A stretch of DNA of 64,000 nucleotides, taken from positions 124,001 to 188,000 of the forward strand of contig NZ_JABJXU010000002.1 of NCBI RefSeq assembly GCF_013155265.1. The letters run 5' to 3'. The notes beneath the pieces are model-generated. The model saw only the letters and a program-made list of their open reading frames with translations, was not told where the DNA came from and did not search any database. The position numbers and the translations under genes were made by a program. This stretch comes from Enterococcus sp. MMGLQ5-1 (GTDB lineage Bacteria > Bacillota > Bacilli > Lactobacillales > Streptococcaceae). This document shows, in pieces, positions 48,609 to 58,396 of the stretch. The number at the start of each line of letters is the position of its first letter. The stretch's first letter is position 1.

Positions 48609-49904
48609 TTACTCATTCTTTCCTTTCGTCATCTTAGTTCGCGTTGGACTGACCCAAGTTCCCTTACCAGCAAAGCCAAGTACTGCCTTGATTGCGGGAA
48701 TAAAGGTAGTCACAATAGTAATGGCATTCATTTGCCAATACCAGACCATATAACCGGGTGCGAAAATTAAATACTTAAGCTTTGCGCCATGATTGTCTAA
48801 GGCTAACGCAGCAACCAGTTGCCAAATACCAACCATTGAAATAAAAGCTGAAAAAATGAAAACCATATCTAATGTATGGACAAGCTCTTCAGTGTTATTT
48901 GTTATCATAAAATAAAAGATTTTAATAATTAACCAAAGCGTAAAAATTAAATAATAAAAGCTCCAGATAATGCTGCCTGTTTGATCCAACAGCATAACAA
49001 TTTTTGGTAAATGCTTAATTGGTCGCCTGAAAATTCGTTTATAATTAGTTAGCCATGCCTCTGTACCACCCTTTGCCCAGCGTTTGCGCTGATTGTAAAG
49101 CATACTAAAGGTATTTGGCACATTCATGTAAAACATAATCTCAGGCGCAAAAACAGCCCGCCAGCCGTTAAACTGCTGATCCCATGCAATTGATATATCC
49201 TCAGTTGCCCGATCTTGTCGAAAGCCACCACAATCCAAAATTGCAGCCTTTCGATACATTGTATTTGCCCCCGAATAAGCATACATATTGCCTAGAACGC
49301 CCATCTGCGACCGTTTAATAACGCCAACAATACTTGAAAACTCAACCGTTTGTGACTTCTCAACTAAAAGTGAGCGATTTTGCACATCCATATTGGCAGT
49401 AACGGCCGCAATATTCTGTCCTCCCTGTCTTAGAAAATAATTCATATATTGCCATAAAGCATGACTTGCAGGTACTGTATCGGCATCATTGCTTAAAATA
49501 TACTCACCCCGACAAAACGAAAGCCCTAAATTAAAGGCATGCGCCTTTCCTTGATTTTTATTGATACGTAACACTCTTAATTTAGGATATTTCATGCTTA
49601 GTCGTGCTAAAATTTCGGGTGTCGTATCCTTCGAGCCGTCATCACAGACTAAAACCTCGTAATTTTGGTAATCTAGCTGATTCATCAAATAATCAATTGT
49701 TTCTTCAATCATTACCTCCTCATTGTGACATGGAATCATAATTGAAATAAACGGTGCATCTGCTAAAGATAATCGTTTGAAATCGTGCGCTAAATACTTG
49801 CCAACATAGAGCGTTCGATAAAATAAACCACCAATTGTCCAAGCAATTGCACCAACAATTGGATACAAAGTAATTAATTGAACAAAAAGGGTTAAAAAAC
49901 GCAT
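48609..49904 (-). CDS. Membrane glycosyltransferase family 2, PgaC/IcaA-like
   Basis: The 431-residue processive GT2 enzyme has an N-terminal membrane segment, a cytoplasmic catalytic domain and three or four C-terminal segments. The motifs are D88-D89 in CDDGSKD, D140/D142 in SNDADT, D236 in TEDI and Q272-W276 in QRKRW, the D,D,D,QxxRW set of synthases such as poly-N-acetylglucosamine and hyaluronan synthase. PgaC-like is the best guess. A poly-sugar deacetylase gene is absent nearby. Its start overlaps the stop of the upstream membrane-protein gene. Confidence 0.85.
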   Translation of the reverse strand: MRFLTLFVQLITLYPIVGAIAWTIGGLFYRTLYVGKYLAHDFKRLSLADAPFISIMIPCHNEEVMIEETIDYLMNQLDYQNYEVLVCDDGSKDTTPEILARLSMKYPKLRVLRINKNQGKAHAFNLGLSFCRGEYILSNDADTVPASHALWQYMNYFLRQGGQNIAAVTANMDVQNRSLLVEKSQTVEFSSIVGVIKRSQMGVLGNMYAYSGANTMYRKAAILDCGGFRQDRATEDISIAWDQQFNGWRAVFAPEIMFYMNVPNTFSMLYNQRKRWAKGGTEAWLTNYKRIFRRPIKHLPKIVMLLDQTGSIIWSFYYLIFTLWLIIKIFYFMITNNTEELVHTLDMVFIFSAFISMVGIWQLVAALALDNHGAKLKYLIFAPGYMVWYWQMNAITIVTTFIPAIKAVLGFAGKGTWVSPTRTKMTKGKNE

Positions 49905-50437
49905 TACTTAATCGCCACCCCTTCTTGTTTAAAAATATCCGTTATCAATGTATCAGAAAAATTTTGCTCGCTATTAACGACATAATACTTGCTTTTATAT
50001 CTCGAATCCCTTGTACCAAAACGTTCACTATATAATTGCTCTAAAATTCTTTTTCTTTTTTCCAATTTTGCTTCATCATAGGTCATCTGCTGCGGATACA
50101 GATACTTTTCTTGATAATTATTTCGAAATAAAAAAATGAGACTGAATACAAGAATAACAGTAAACGCAATCCAAATAAAAGATTTTAAATAGTTTGATAG
50201 CTGAAAACCATCAGCATATTGCCAAAAATAAATTGCTGACCAAATTCTTTCTTCTGAAATTGAATTAAATAAAATTAGAATTGGTAAAATTAGGAAAAGA
50301 CTAAAAACTAAATTTAAAAGGACCTGCCTAAATTTTAACCACCAGTGCCCCTTTTCAAAAAAATCATCTTGGATAAAATTGGTTGTCTGTAAAGAACGTT
50401 CATTTTTAAGATTAGGGTTATTTTCCGACTGACACAT
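49904..50437 (-). CDS. Two-segment membrane protein, possible PgaD-like partner
   Basis: The 177-residue protein has two membrane segments (about 36-58 and 85-104) and a basic cytoplasmic tail of about 70 residues. The overlap with the glycosyltransferase start and the topology recall PgaD, which in E. coli binds PgaC and responds to cyclic di-GMP. I see no sequence motif that proves this. It overlaps the 225-residue gene by one base. Confidence 0.6.
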   Translation of the reverse strand: MCQSENNPNLKNERSLQTTNFIQDDFFEKGHWWLKFRQVLLNLVFSLFLILPILILFNSISEERIWSAIYFWQYADGFQLSNYLKSFIWIAFTVILVFSLIFLFRNNYQEKYLYPQQMTYDEAKLEKRKRILEQLYSERFGTRDSRYKSKYYVVNSEQNFSDTLITDIFKQEGVAIK

Positions 50438-51114
50438 TAGATTTCTCCTCTCTCTATTTGTTCAAAAAGCTGCTTCTGTTGGGTTAAATAGCTGCTTACT
50501 TTTTCTGGCAGCGTTTCTTGTGGCAAGAGCTTTGAATGATAGCCCGTATTATTTAATTCCTGCTTTAATGAATAAATGGCTTCATTTATTGTCAATGCCT
50601 GCTCTGTTTCAAAATAACGAATCAGTATTTCAAGCAGCTCGGCAGCTAAAAAATTATCTGGTAGACGAGGCTGTTCGGCGTTTAGCTCATTAAGCAAAGC
50701 AGTATTTTCTAAATCTATTTGCTTAAGGTCCGCAATTAATTGACGACGACTAGCTTTTTCAAGCTTAAGCTTGAATAATGAAATTGGAAAATGCTTACTT
50801 AGGAATTTTATAGCTAGAAAACAGCATAAATACAAAAAAGTACTGATTATTAATAAGCCAAACAGACGTGTACTCAAATTTACGAATGAAGCATTCTCAT
50901 TATAGGAAATAATTTCTAGTCGAATTAACCTTAGCCATAAAACGACAATCGGCACTAGAGCAATACTACAAAAAAATGAGGTCTCTTTCGAGCGAATTTT
51001 TACCTGAAAAGCTCTAATTCTTTCATTTCGCTCAAAGCTATTTTCCTCTAAACCAATCAAAATTTGCCAAACTGCATAACAATAGTCTAGGTCATTTATT
51101 TTTGATTTTGTCAA
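50437..51114 (-). CDS. Unknown membrane protein of the glycosyltransferase cluster
   Basis: The 225-residue protein has two central membrane segments (about 50-66 and 88-106) flanked by helical, charged parts. The C-terminal half looks like a tetratricopeptide-type or coiled helical region (SRRQLIADLKQIDLENTALLNELNAEQPRLPD). I do not recognise a family. Its stop overlaps the next gene and its start lies 2 nt after the flavin reductase stop, so it is part of the same operon. Confidence 0.65.
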   Translation of the reverse strand: MTKSKINDLDYCYAVWQILIGLEENSFERNERIRAFQVKIRSKETSFFCSIALVPIVVLWLRLIRLEIISYNENASFVNLSTRLFGLLIISTFLYLCCFLAIKFLSKHFPISLFKLKLEKASRRQLIADLKQIDLENTALLNELNAEQPRLPDNFLAAELLEILIRYFETEQALTINEAIYSLKQELNNTGYHSKLLPQETLPEKVSSYLTQQKQLFEQIERGEI

Positions 51115-51116
51115 AT

Positions 51117-52496
51117 TCAGCCTCCTTTACTAGAATGCTGGTTTGCTTGATGGCGTATTTCATCGGCGATAATTTTAGTAAAGCTTCTTGGATTTTTAAA
51201 CCCATGTTTATAATAAAAGTCCGTATACTCAATTTCATCAACGGTCATCTGATTTTGAATGGCAAGTGAAATAATATCGGCCTGTGCAGCAATTTCTGGT
51301 GCTGTCCCCCGACTTTGCATGCCTAATATCCGCCGACTTTCTTTCTCGTAAACTAGCCAAAGCTCATAATATTCATCGCTATTAACATACTGGTCGTGAA
51401 TAAATACCATTTCACAATCAAACCCCTCTAATCTGGCTTTTTTCAGGGTCAAACCGGTCATGCAAAGCACAATATTGTCAGCAAAATTTAATTTGTAAGT
51501 GCCCTGAGACTGATTGAGTTTAATTTTAGGTGCTACTAAATTGACTGCGGCAATTTCTCCCTGACGAATGGCATCGCTAACATGAGGAATGTATTGAGGC
51601 TTTTTAACATTAGTTAATCTTGTAGTTGCGCAATCTCCAATGGCAAAAATATCTGGCTGACTCGTTTGCATATATTCATCTACCACAATTGCGCCCTTAT
51701 CGCCTAATGTGACCTTGTCGGCAACCAAGAAGGTGCTTGGACGAAAACCTGTCGCATAAATAACGCCATCAGCCATCAGCTTACGACCATCCTGAGTATA
51801 AACATGACTTATTTTTTTTTGCTTTGTCAAAAGATCCACTGTTTCTTCCTGAATGCTGGTAACGATTGTATCTGTAAAAATTTCAATCTCACGATTAATT
51901 AAGGATTTTTGTACCTCAAGTGCGACCGCTTCATCTAGATAGCGATTTAAAATATACCCAGAAGGATGAATCAGTGTTGTTTTTATATGTGCATTTTTCA
52001 TCAATTCAGCCAACTCCACTCCAACAGCGCCGCCTCCAATAATAATGACACTACGTGATTCATTCATAAATTTTTTAATTTTTTCAGCATCATCCGATTT
52101 CTTAATCACGTAAAGCTTATCTCTAAACACGCCTTTCACCAAAGGCAATGATGGATATGAGCCTGTTGCTAGCACCAACTTATCATAGCTTACCTCACCT
52201 TCGATATGGTCGACCAAATCAAAGAATAAGAGTGATTTATTTTCACTATCAATATCTAAAATCGCAACCTGCGTCAATACCTCAATGTTTAAACCCTCTA
52301 GCTCAGTAGCTGTTGTATAACTCGACATCTTTAAAAAATTAACATTGCCTGACAAATAAAGCGGAATACTTTGCGCAATAAAACCAATTTTTTTTTGCTT
52401 CTCGTAGATTGTGATTTCAGCCGTTGGAAACTCTTCTCTTGCTCTTATTGCGCAGGCAATACCTGCATGTGATCCACCGATAATAATTATTTTCAT
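51117..52496 (-). CDS. Pyridine nucleotide-disulfide oxidoreductase, NADH oxidase/CoA-disulfide reductase family, redox Cys replaced
   Basis: The 459-residue flavoprotein has the FAD motif IIIIGGSHAGIACAI at its N-terminus, the NAD(P)H motif VIIIGGGAVGVELAELM near residue 150 and the FAD-binding IFAIGDCA near residue 280. In this family residue 42 is the redox-active cysteine (FLSCG). Here the same segment is FIAQS with Q42, so water-forming or disulfide chemistry by that cysteine is not possible. It is the first gene of the glycosyltransferase cluster, 2 nt from the next. Confidence 0.85.
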   Translation of the reverse strand: MKIIIIGGSHAGIACAIRAREEFPTAEITIYEKQKKIGFIAQSIPLYLSGNVNFLKMSSYTTATELEGLNIEVLTQVAILDIDSENKSLLFFDLVDHIEGEVSYDKLVLATGSYPSLPLVKGVFRDKLYVIKKSDDAEKIKKFMNESRSVIIIGGGAVGVELAELMKNAHIKTTLIHPSGYILNRYLDEAVALEVQKSLINREIEIFTDTIVTSIQEETVDLLTKQKKISHVYTQDGRKLMADGVIYATGFRPSTFLVADKVTLGDKGAIVVDEYMQTSQPDIFAIGDCATTRLTNVKKPQYIPHVSDAIRQGEIAAVNLVAPKIKLNQSQGTYKLNFADNIVLCMTGLTLKKARLEGFDCEMVFIHDQYVNSDEYYELWLVYEKESRRILGMQSRGTAPEIAAQADIISLAIQNQMTVDEIEYTDFYYKHGFKNPRSFTKIIADEIRHQANQHSSKGG

Positions 52497-52718
52497 TTTT
52501 TCTCCTAATCTTTGAAATAGATAAGCATATTCTACCTTAAATTCTAATTATTTTCAAATTACATTTTAATTTTATTAATAATATTATTATAATTGATAGA
52601 AGCGTATCGTAAAACCCTATCTTTACTTAAAGCTATTTAAGCCTATTTCTTTAGATTTGCTAAGCTTTTAAATAAATAAAAAAAGAAACCATTGAAATAA
52701 CAATAGCTCCTTTTTAAT

Positions 52719-53444
52719 TTATTTTTTTAACTTTTTGACAAAATCAATATTTGGATAGTTATTAATCAAACGATTTAAATGCTTAATGTGTGGACTTCTG
52801 ATTTTAATATCCTCAATAAATGCCTTAAGTGTTTGCCGATTTTTATGATTGCGATGCTTAAAGAGATTATTAAATCTAAACTCTTTAATACTTTGATTTT
52901 CAGCATGATCTGGCAAAGCATTTGCAATTAACACCTTGTCCTTCAAAGAGAAGGATATTGTAGAAACAACATCAGAAGCGAAAAGCAATAACAGAATATA
53001 AGCGCCCCAATTATTCGTCATTTCTAAAAAATTACCAATTAAATCATTAATCATTGGATTAATAATTTTAATTAAAAATAAGCAGCCAACTCCCCAAAAT
53101 AGTGATACTGGAATTGCAACTCGACCCTCAATGTTGAAGGGAATATCCTTATAATCCCAAAGTGTCAATTTAAAGATTTTTTCTAATAAATAGCTTGCAA
53201 TAAATTCAACAAAGGTCACAATAACGATTACATTAAAATATAGGCTTAGCAAAGGCTCATTACCCTTTGGGGCTAACAGTAAAACAAGTGTCACACCAAA
53301 GCCATAAACTGGACAATAAGGACCTAATAAAAAACCGCGATATACAAAATGCTTGGCCTTAAGTGAGCAATAAAAGGTTTCCCAGAGCCAACCGATAAAT
53401 GAGTAAATAATAAATGACATAAATAATTTTAAAAATAACTCCAT
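52719..53444 (-). CDS. Putative membrane protein, PF06541 family
   Basis: The 241-residue protein has six membrane segments. It matches the family labelled putative ABC-transporter type IV (FIGWLWETFYCSLKAKHFVYRGFLLGPYCPVYGFG near residue 18). Its function is unknown. The C-terminal 50 residues are basic and cytoplasmic. It lies alone between a 222-bp gap without a visible gene and the repeat at 53503. Confidence 0.8.
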   Translation of the reverse strand: MELFLKLFMSFIIYSFIGWLWETFYCSLKAKHFVYRGFLLGPYCPVYGFGVTLVLLLAPKGNEPLLSLYFNVIVIVTFVEFIASYLLEKIFKLTLWDYKDIPFNIEGRVAIPVSLFWGVGCLFLIKIINPMINDLIGNFLEMTNNWGAYILLLLFASDVVSTISFSLKDKVLIANALPDHAENQSIKEFRFNNLFKHRNHKNRQTLKAFIEDIKIRSPHIKHLNRLINNYPNIDFVKKLKK

Positions 53445-53502
53445 AAACCACTCCCATAATAAATAATCAATATTATTAATAATCTCCTTTTTGATTTGGT
53501 AT

Positions 53503-53620
53503 TGAGTCTTTGAACTAAGTTTTTAAAACACCTTGGATTACTGTTCAAATACATACCTTTGTCACTAACTACCTCAAATTGCAAACAATTTTCGAAGCGT
53601 AAGTGACAAGGACAAAAAGG
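53503..53620 (-). repeat. Modular dispersed repeat, copy C
   Basis: Read on the - strand, 53543-53620 matches 4440-4517 at about 71 of 78 positions, and 53503-53532 contains the second half of module 2 (GTTTTAAAAACTTAGTTCAAAG). The first part of module 2 is replaced by unrelated sequence. It fills most of the gap between the PF06541 gene and pepC. Confidence 0.8.
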
Positions 53621-53680
53621 ATATGAATAATCATATCCCATAATTATAAAAAAAGCTCGTTTAAATTGCAAATGTTATCA

Positions 53681-55009
53681 TTAAGCGAGTGCACCCATTG
53701 GATCCCAAGGTGTAAGCACTTCTGGTGCTTGCTCAAACTCTAAAAGCTGTTGAGCCGATAAGAATTTTTTATGAATCACGATTTGATAAGTATATTCGTC
53801 CATCCATTGATCACTTGCAACGAAAAAGCCCTTATCACCAACCTTATCACCCCAACTGTTTTCGACCTTCCACTTAATTGGCTTTTCATCCACTAAATCA
53901 ACCCCGGTCAAAACCATAGCATGCGTCATTAAGCTTTCAGAGTAATTAAGTCTTTCGCCTTTGCTTGCTGTAAACTCGATATCCAAAGCAGTCTTAAAAT
54001 CATAGATATCCATTGACATAATGCCATCTTTTCGATTAGAAAATTGACCAACATCACAGCCAAACCAAACAGATTCTCCTGATTTTAGCTGCTGAATTGC
54101 CAAGGCCTTAAATTCTGACATTGGTAAGTTAAGATACTTTACTTCCTTTCCACCAACCACGTTACCCAACAATTCAACGGTAAAGGATTGATGAAAGGGC
54201 TTATCCTCAGTAGGTGCATTAATGATGCTTACATAATCATCGAGATTAACGCCAACAAATTTTTGATAGAAATCGGTTGGCGTAATTGCTTCGATGCGAT
54301 GATATTCACTGTCATCGTCTCGATATTCAAAATCAAAAGTTTCTGGTGGTGTGCCCAAGGCGGCAGAAAGTAAATGATAAACTTCAGTTAATAGCTCTGT
54401 CTTAGTCTCGGTAAGCTGTTCGAGGGTGGCCTGTTGACTGACTAAGCGACGCAATCTTTCTGCACCCTGTCTTAATAGCTTATTAAGGTATTGATTTAGC
54501 TCACGACTTGACGAAGATGCCACACTTTCCGGATAGATTGACTTGGGTACGACACCATATTTTTGAAAAATAGAAACCATCATATCCCATTGCCCACCAT
54601 CTTGCTGAGGTGTATCAAGCAAAAATTTGACTGTTCGATCAGTTAATGGCTGATCGGCAGTGCTTAAGATAGCATCAAAGAACCAGTTAGATTTTTCAAA
54701 TTTATCCCAGAAAAAAGTATAGCTTTGTGAAAATTCAAATTCCTTGAGCTTTAAATTTTCCAAGGCACGATGACGAAAGGTATTCATCGCCGCAAACATC
54801 CAGCAACGACCCGATTGCTTCTGGTTGGTAACGGGACCAGTTTTGACATCAACACTAAAAATTGGTAAATTCTCACGATGAGCTGCGGTCTGTTCGATAC
54901 TATTTAAAATACCGTTTTTTGTGATTGCATTTTCAACTGCACGATACTTGTCGTTTTCTTGGTATTGATTGCTAATATTTTTGATTAAATCCTTAGAAAT
55001 TGGGTCCAT
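53681..55009 (-). CDS. pepC: Aminopeptidase C
   Basis: PepC is a cytoplasmic cysteine aminopeptidase (bleomycin hydrolase family) that trims peptides during growth on protein. The active-site Cys is C69 in QKQSGRCWMFAAMNTFRH. The catalytic His lies in LMTHAMVLTGVD (near 360) and the Asn in KVENSWGDKVGDKG (near 380). The 442-residue length is typical of Lactobacillales PepC. It ends in PMGALA. Confidence 0.96.
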   Translation of the reverse strand: MDPISKDLIKNISNQYQENDKYRAVENAITKNGILNSIEQTAAHRENLPIFSVDVKTGPVTNQKQSGRCWMFAAMNTFRHRALENLKLKEFEFSQSYTFFWDKFEKSNWFFDAILSTADQPLTDRTVKFLLDTPQQDGGQWDMMVSIFQKYGVVPKSIYPESVASSSSRELNQYLNKLLRQGAERLRRLVSQQATLEQLTETKTELLTEVYHLLSAALGTPPETFDFEYRDDDSEYHRIEAITPTDFYQKFVGVNLDDYVSIINAPTEDKPFHQSFTVELLGNVVGGKEVKYLNLPMSEFKALAIQQLKSGESVWFGCDVGQFSNRKDGIMSMDIYDFKTALDIEFTASKGERLNYSESLMTHAMVLTGVDLVDEKPIKWKVENSWGDKVGDKGFFVASDQWMDEYTYQIVIHKKFLSAQQLLEFEQAPEVLTPWDPMGALA

Positions 55010-55045
55010 TTTTTCTCCTTTATAGCTTGCCTTAAATATTATTAA

Positions 55046-55384
55046 CTAGTTTTTCTTAACAACTGAAGATTTTAGGTTCATTGCGCCAAAGCCATCGACC
55101 TTAGCAGCAAGATCATGCCCGTTATTTTCATCGGCATCAACTAAACGAATATTCTTGACCTTCGTGCCCTTTTTAATTGGCTTAGGCATACCTTTAACTG
55201 GTAAATCTTTAATAATTGTTACCGTATCACCATCGCTTAATACGTTGCCGACTGCATCTTTAATCTCAGCAGCAGCTAAATCTTCGGCTTTAAATTCAAA
55301 TGCGCATTCTGGACAGATAATCAAGCCACTTCCATCCTCATAGGTATAAACTGATTGACATTTTGGACATGCTGGTAAACTCAT
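55046..55384 (-). CDS. phnA: PhnA-family zinc-ribbon protein
   Basis: The 112-residue protein has an N-terminal zinc ribbon ([26 protein letters not shown]) with two CPxC knuckles and a C-terminal PhnA domain with [15 protein letters not shown]. Despite the name, most PhnA proteins have no shown role in phosphonate use. It lies 2 nt after the phosphoesterase gene, so the two are cotranscribed. Confidence 0.92.
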   Translation of the reverse strand: MSLPACPKCQSVYTYEDGSGLIICPECAFEFKAEDLAAAEIKDAVGNVLSDGDTVTIIKDLPVKGMPKPIKKGTKVKNIRLVDADENNGHDLAAKVDGFGAMNLKSSVVKKN

Positions 55385-55386
55385 TA

Positions 55387-56340
55387 TTATTCCCCTTTAT
55401 AATTAAATTCTTTGGTCAATACTTGCAATTCCTTATAAATTGCTTCGACTTCCGCTAAATCCTTGGCATTGGCCCCACTTGCTAATGGATGACCACCACC
55501 ATCATGGCGCTTAGCCACCTCATTAATCCTTGGTCCCTTTGAACGCAAGCGGCAACGGTAATGACCGTCTTTTTGTTCAACAAAAATGCCCCAAGTCAAT
55601 ACAGTTTCGATTCGTCCAGGTACACCAACAATCGCTGAGGTTTCATGATCTGCTAATTGAAATTCATCAAGTATCGCCTGTGATAAGATGACCTTGCCAG
55701 TACCATATTCATCACAAATTAGATTTTCATAAACATAACCAATTAAGCGGGCAACTTTAACGCTGATACCATCAATCTGCTGATTTAGCTTGGCAAAATC
55801 AAAGCCTGTTGAAATTAAGTCCGCAGCTAATTGAAGCGTTCTTGAGGTCGTGGCTGGATATAAAAATCTACCTGTATCGCCAACGATACCTGCATAAAGT
55901 AGACGTGCCGCCTCTTGAGTAAGCTTTAGATTCAGTTCTCTTGCCCACAGAGCAATTAATTCACTAGTAGAGCTTGAGGTCGTATCAACCCATAATAAAT
56001 CACCATAGGGATCATCGTTCGGATGATGATCGATTTTGATCAGGTAAGCGCCATATTGATATTCAGCTCCGCTAATTCTAGGCGTATTGCCTGTATCACA
56101 AATAATTACTAATGCATCTTGATAATCTTCAATTTCAACCGAATCCATCACTCCCAAAAAATCCAAATCATTAACTGGTCCTCCTGCAGCGAACACCTTT
56201 TTTTCTGGAAAATTGGTTTTAATAAGCGCTTTTAATCCCAATTGTGAGCCTAATGCATCTGGATCTGGATTCATATGCCGATGAATAATGATTTTTTGAT
56301 ATTCTTTTATTTTTGATAAGATTTGTTCAGATAAAGACAT
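55387..56340 (-). CDS. nrnA: DHH-family bifunctional oligoribonuclease/PAP phosphatase, NrnA
   Basis: The 317-residue DHH/DHHA1 enzyme degrades short RNAs and pAp. Motifs are [14 protein letters not shown] near residue 20, [11 protein letters not shown] near residue 80, the KIDHHPND core and the C-terminal [10 protein letters not shown]. NrnA-type enzymes can also hydrolyse pGpG, the product of EAL-type phosphodiesterases such as the one at 62116, which is a family inference. Confidence 0.92.
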   Translation of the reverse strand: MSLSEQILSKIKEYQKIIIHRHMNPDPDALGSQLGLKALIKTNFPEKKVFAAGGPVNDLDFLGVMDSVEIEDYQDALVIICDTGNTPRISGAEYQYGAYLIKIDHHPNDDPYGDLLWVDTTSSSTSELIALWARELNLKLTQEAARLLYAGIVGDTGRFLYPATTSRTLQLAADLISTGFDFAKLNQQIDGISVKVARLIGYVYENLICDEYGTGKVILSQAILDEFQLADHETSAIVGVPGRIETVLTWGIFVEQKDGHYRCRLRSKGPRINEVAKRHDGGGHPLASGANAKDLAEVEAIYKELQVLTKEFNYKGE

Positions 56341-56413
56341 ATTGATTGTTCCTTCCTAAAAATTGATTGGTTATTGTAATACTGTAAATAAACAATAATA
56401 AATAATGATATTT

Positions 56414-57025
56414 TTATTTCAATTGATAAACAAAGCACAATGCTTTGCCGTTCAATATTGAATTGACAGTCACTTTAAATCCTTGAGACTCACCAACAGC
56501 CATTAAATCTGCAACAGTATCATTCCGATAGCCAAACTGGGTATGCGAAAAGTTTTTAAGCGTTTGGTTAGTATAAATTGTATTGATGAAAAGCCCTTTT
56601 GCTTTCAGAACTCGCTTAATCTCTTTAAAATTAGGTGCTAAATCATCCCAAAAGTAAGAAACATTAATTGAATAAATCTTGTCGAAACTTTTTGCTGGAA
56701 ATTTCAATGCTAATATGTCTCCATGTTGAAAGGATAGCCTTCCTTTAGCCACAAATAGCTTATTTCTTCTCATTGCTATTTTTAGGATACTTGGCGAAAT
56801 ATCAATCCCTACAAGCTTAATATCGTACTGCTTGGCGAGTTTATTTAAAACTAAACCGCTACCACAACCAATATCTAAAATTTCATCATTTATTTTGGGA
56901 GATAAAAAGGCAATTGTCGCTTCATACATTGGCATATTTTGTTGATTCATAATCGCAGTAATTATTTTACCGCCAAAACCGCTTGGATTAGCAAATTGTT
57001 GCGCAATATAACAATTAAGATTCAT
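56414..57025 (-). CDS. Class I SAM-dependent methyltransferase
   Basis: The 203-residue protein has the SAM-binding motif DEILDIGCGSGLVLNKLAKQY near residues 49-68 and the KSFDKIYSINVSYFW region of motif IV. I start at ATG 57025 after GGAGGTAG; the in-frame upstream codons overlap that site. The substrate is unknown, as is usual for the UbiE-like group. It lies 53 bp after the YtoI gene. Confidence 0.82.
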   Translation of the reverse strand: MNLNCYIAQQFANPSGFGGKIITAIMNQQNMPMYEATIAFLSPKINDEILDIGCGSGLVLNKLAKQYDIKLVGIDISPSILKIAMRRNKLFVAKGRLSFQHGDILALKFPAKSFDKIYSINVSYFWDDLAPNFKEIKRVLKAKGLFINTIYTNQTLKNFSHTQFGYRNDTVADLMAVGESQGFKVTVNSILNGKALCFVYQLK

Positions 57026-57078
57026 CGCTACCTCCATCACTGAGCAATACTAACAATTCCACTATTAATTTTTATTTG

Positions 57079-58377
57079 TTAATTATTCTCCGCAATTTGT
57101 AAAATCATAACAGCTTTACTGATAATTTGATATAAATGATAGACCTCAAAGTCAATCGTTGCCGTCCTCCTACTAGTATCAATTACTTTTGGATATATTT
57201 CAAGCACTTGGTCTAATTGAGCCGTGTGCAGCCGATAAAAGTTGATTTGCTCAATCAGCGCATTTTTAACAGCTTTTTTATTCATTGTCTTTAAAGCAAT
57301 ATCACTTAAAACCTCTGTCATTACACCTAATGATAAATCCCCAAAAGCATTCATCATTTTGGGCGTTACTTGAATTTGATAGGCGCCATCCTTTTCAACA
57401 ATCGAATTTAAAATTTGCTCACTTAAGGTTTCCATACCTTGTGGTGCTTTAATGTTAGTGCGCATTGCTGCAATGACTTCTCTTTTTTCAACAATGCCTG
57501 CTAAGGTGTAGTCCTGATTAATAACAGGCATCATTTCTAAATCCTCAAAAATCATCTGATGTGAGACACTAGCAACACTCATTGTTTTACGTGCAACAAT
57601 CGGATTTTTGGTCATGATTTTATCAATGACATCACTTTTTTTCTTGCCTTTTAAGTCGCGCTGACTGACGATGCCAATGACCATAAAATGCTGATTAATT
57701 ACTGGAAAGCGTGTTTCACCAGTTTTTTTAGCTAGCTCATTAAAATCCTTAACAGACTGCGTGCCACGTAAATAATTAATTCGTTCAAATGGTCGATAAA
57801 TATCATCAATGACTAAAATTTCTTTTTTTATGAGCTGATCTGTAATCGCACGATTAATCTTACTTGCAACTGTAAAGGTATCAAATTCGGTTTGAATAAT
57901 TGGAATTTTATGCTGGTTGGCTAAATCAATGACTGCTGTATCAGCTGAAAAGCCACCTGTAATTAGCACTGCCGTTTGATGCTCAATGGCAAATCTTTGA
58001 ATACCACTTCGATTACCAACAATCATTAAACTATTGGGCGAAAGATAGCTTTTGATTGATTCCTGCTCCATCGCAGCAATTAAAAATTGGCTAAATTCTT
58101 GCTTTAAGCCTGCTGCGCCACCTAGCACTTTACCTTCAACAATTTTAACAACCTCTTCAAAGGTCATCTCGTCGATATTTCGTTGACGCTCACGCTCCAC
58201 TCGGATAGTGCCAACCTGAGGAATCGTTGAAACCAAGCCCTCGTTTTCTGCCGATTTTATCGCCCGGTATGCTGTGCCATCACTAACCTTTAGCTTTCTA
58301 GAAACGCTTCTGACTGAAATTTTTTGGCCAATGCTTAAAGACTGAATATAATCAATTATTTCCTGATGTTTTGACAT
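57079..58377 (-). CDS. YtoI-like DRTGG-CBS-hotdog regulator
   Basis: The 432-residue protein has an N-terminal winged helix (VRSVSRKLKVSDGTAYRAIKSAENEGLVSTIP), then a DRTGG domain (about 70-185), two CBS domains (about 190-310) and a C-terminal hotdog domain (about 340-430), the order of Bacillus YtoI. CBS domains usually bind adenine nucleotides. It may be a nucleotide-responsive regulator, but its target is unknown. Confidence 0.87.
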   Translation of the reverse strand: MSKHQEIIDYIQSLSIGQKISVRSVSRKLKVSDGTAYRAIKSAENEGLVSTIPQVGTIRVERERQRNIDEMTFEEVVKIVEGKVLGGAAGLKQEFSQFLIAAMEQESIKSYLSPNSLMIVGNRSGIQRFAIEHQTAVLITGGFSADTAVIDLANQHKIPIIQTEFDTFTVASKINRAITDQLIKKEILVIDDIYRPFERINYLRGTQSVKDFNELAKKTGETRFPVINQHFMVIGIVSQRDLKGKKKSDVIDKIMTKNPIVARKTMSVASVSHQMIFEDLEMMPVINQDYTLAGIVEKREVIAAMRTNIKAPQGMETLSEQILNSIVEKDGAYQIQVTPKMMNAFGDLSLGVMTEVLSDIALKTMNKKAVKNALIEQINFYRLHTAQLDQVLEIYPKVIDTSRRTATIDFEVYHLYQIISKAVMILQIAENN

Positions 58378-58396
58378 AGCTTTCTCCTAAAATCGT

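Noticed and set aside
53429-53671. 80-codon frame between the PF06541 gene and pepC
   Set aside because: It is made almost entirely of dispersed repeat copy C.
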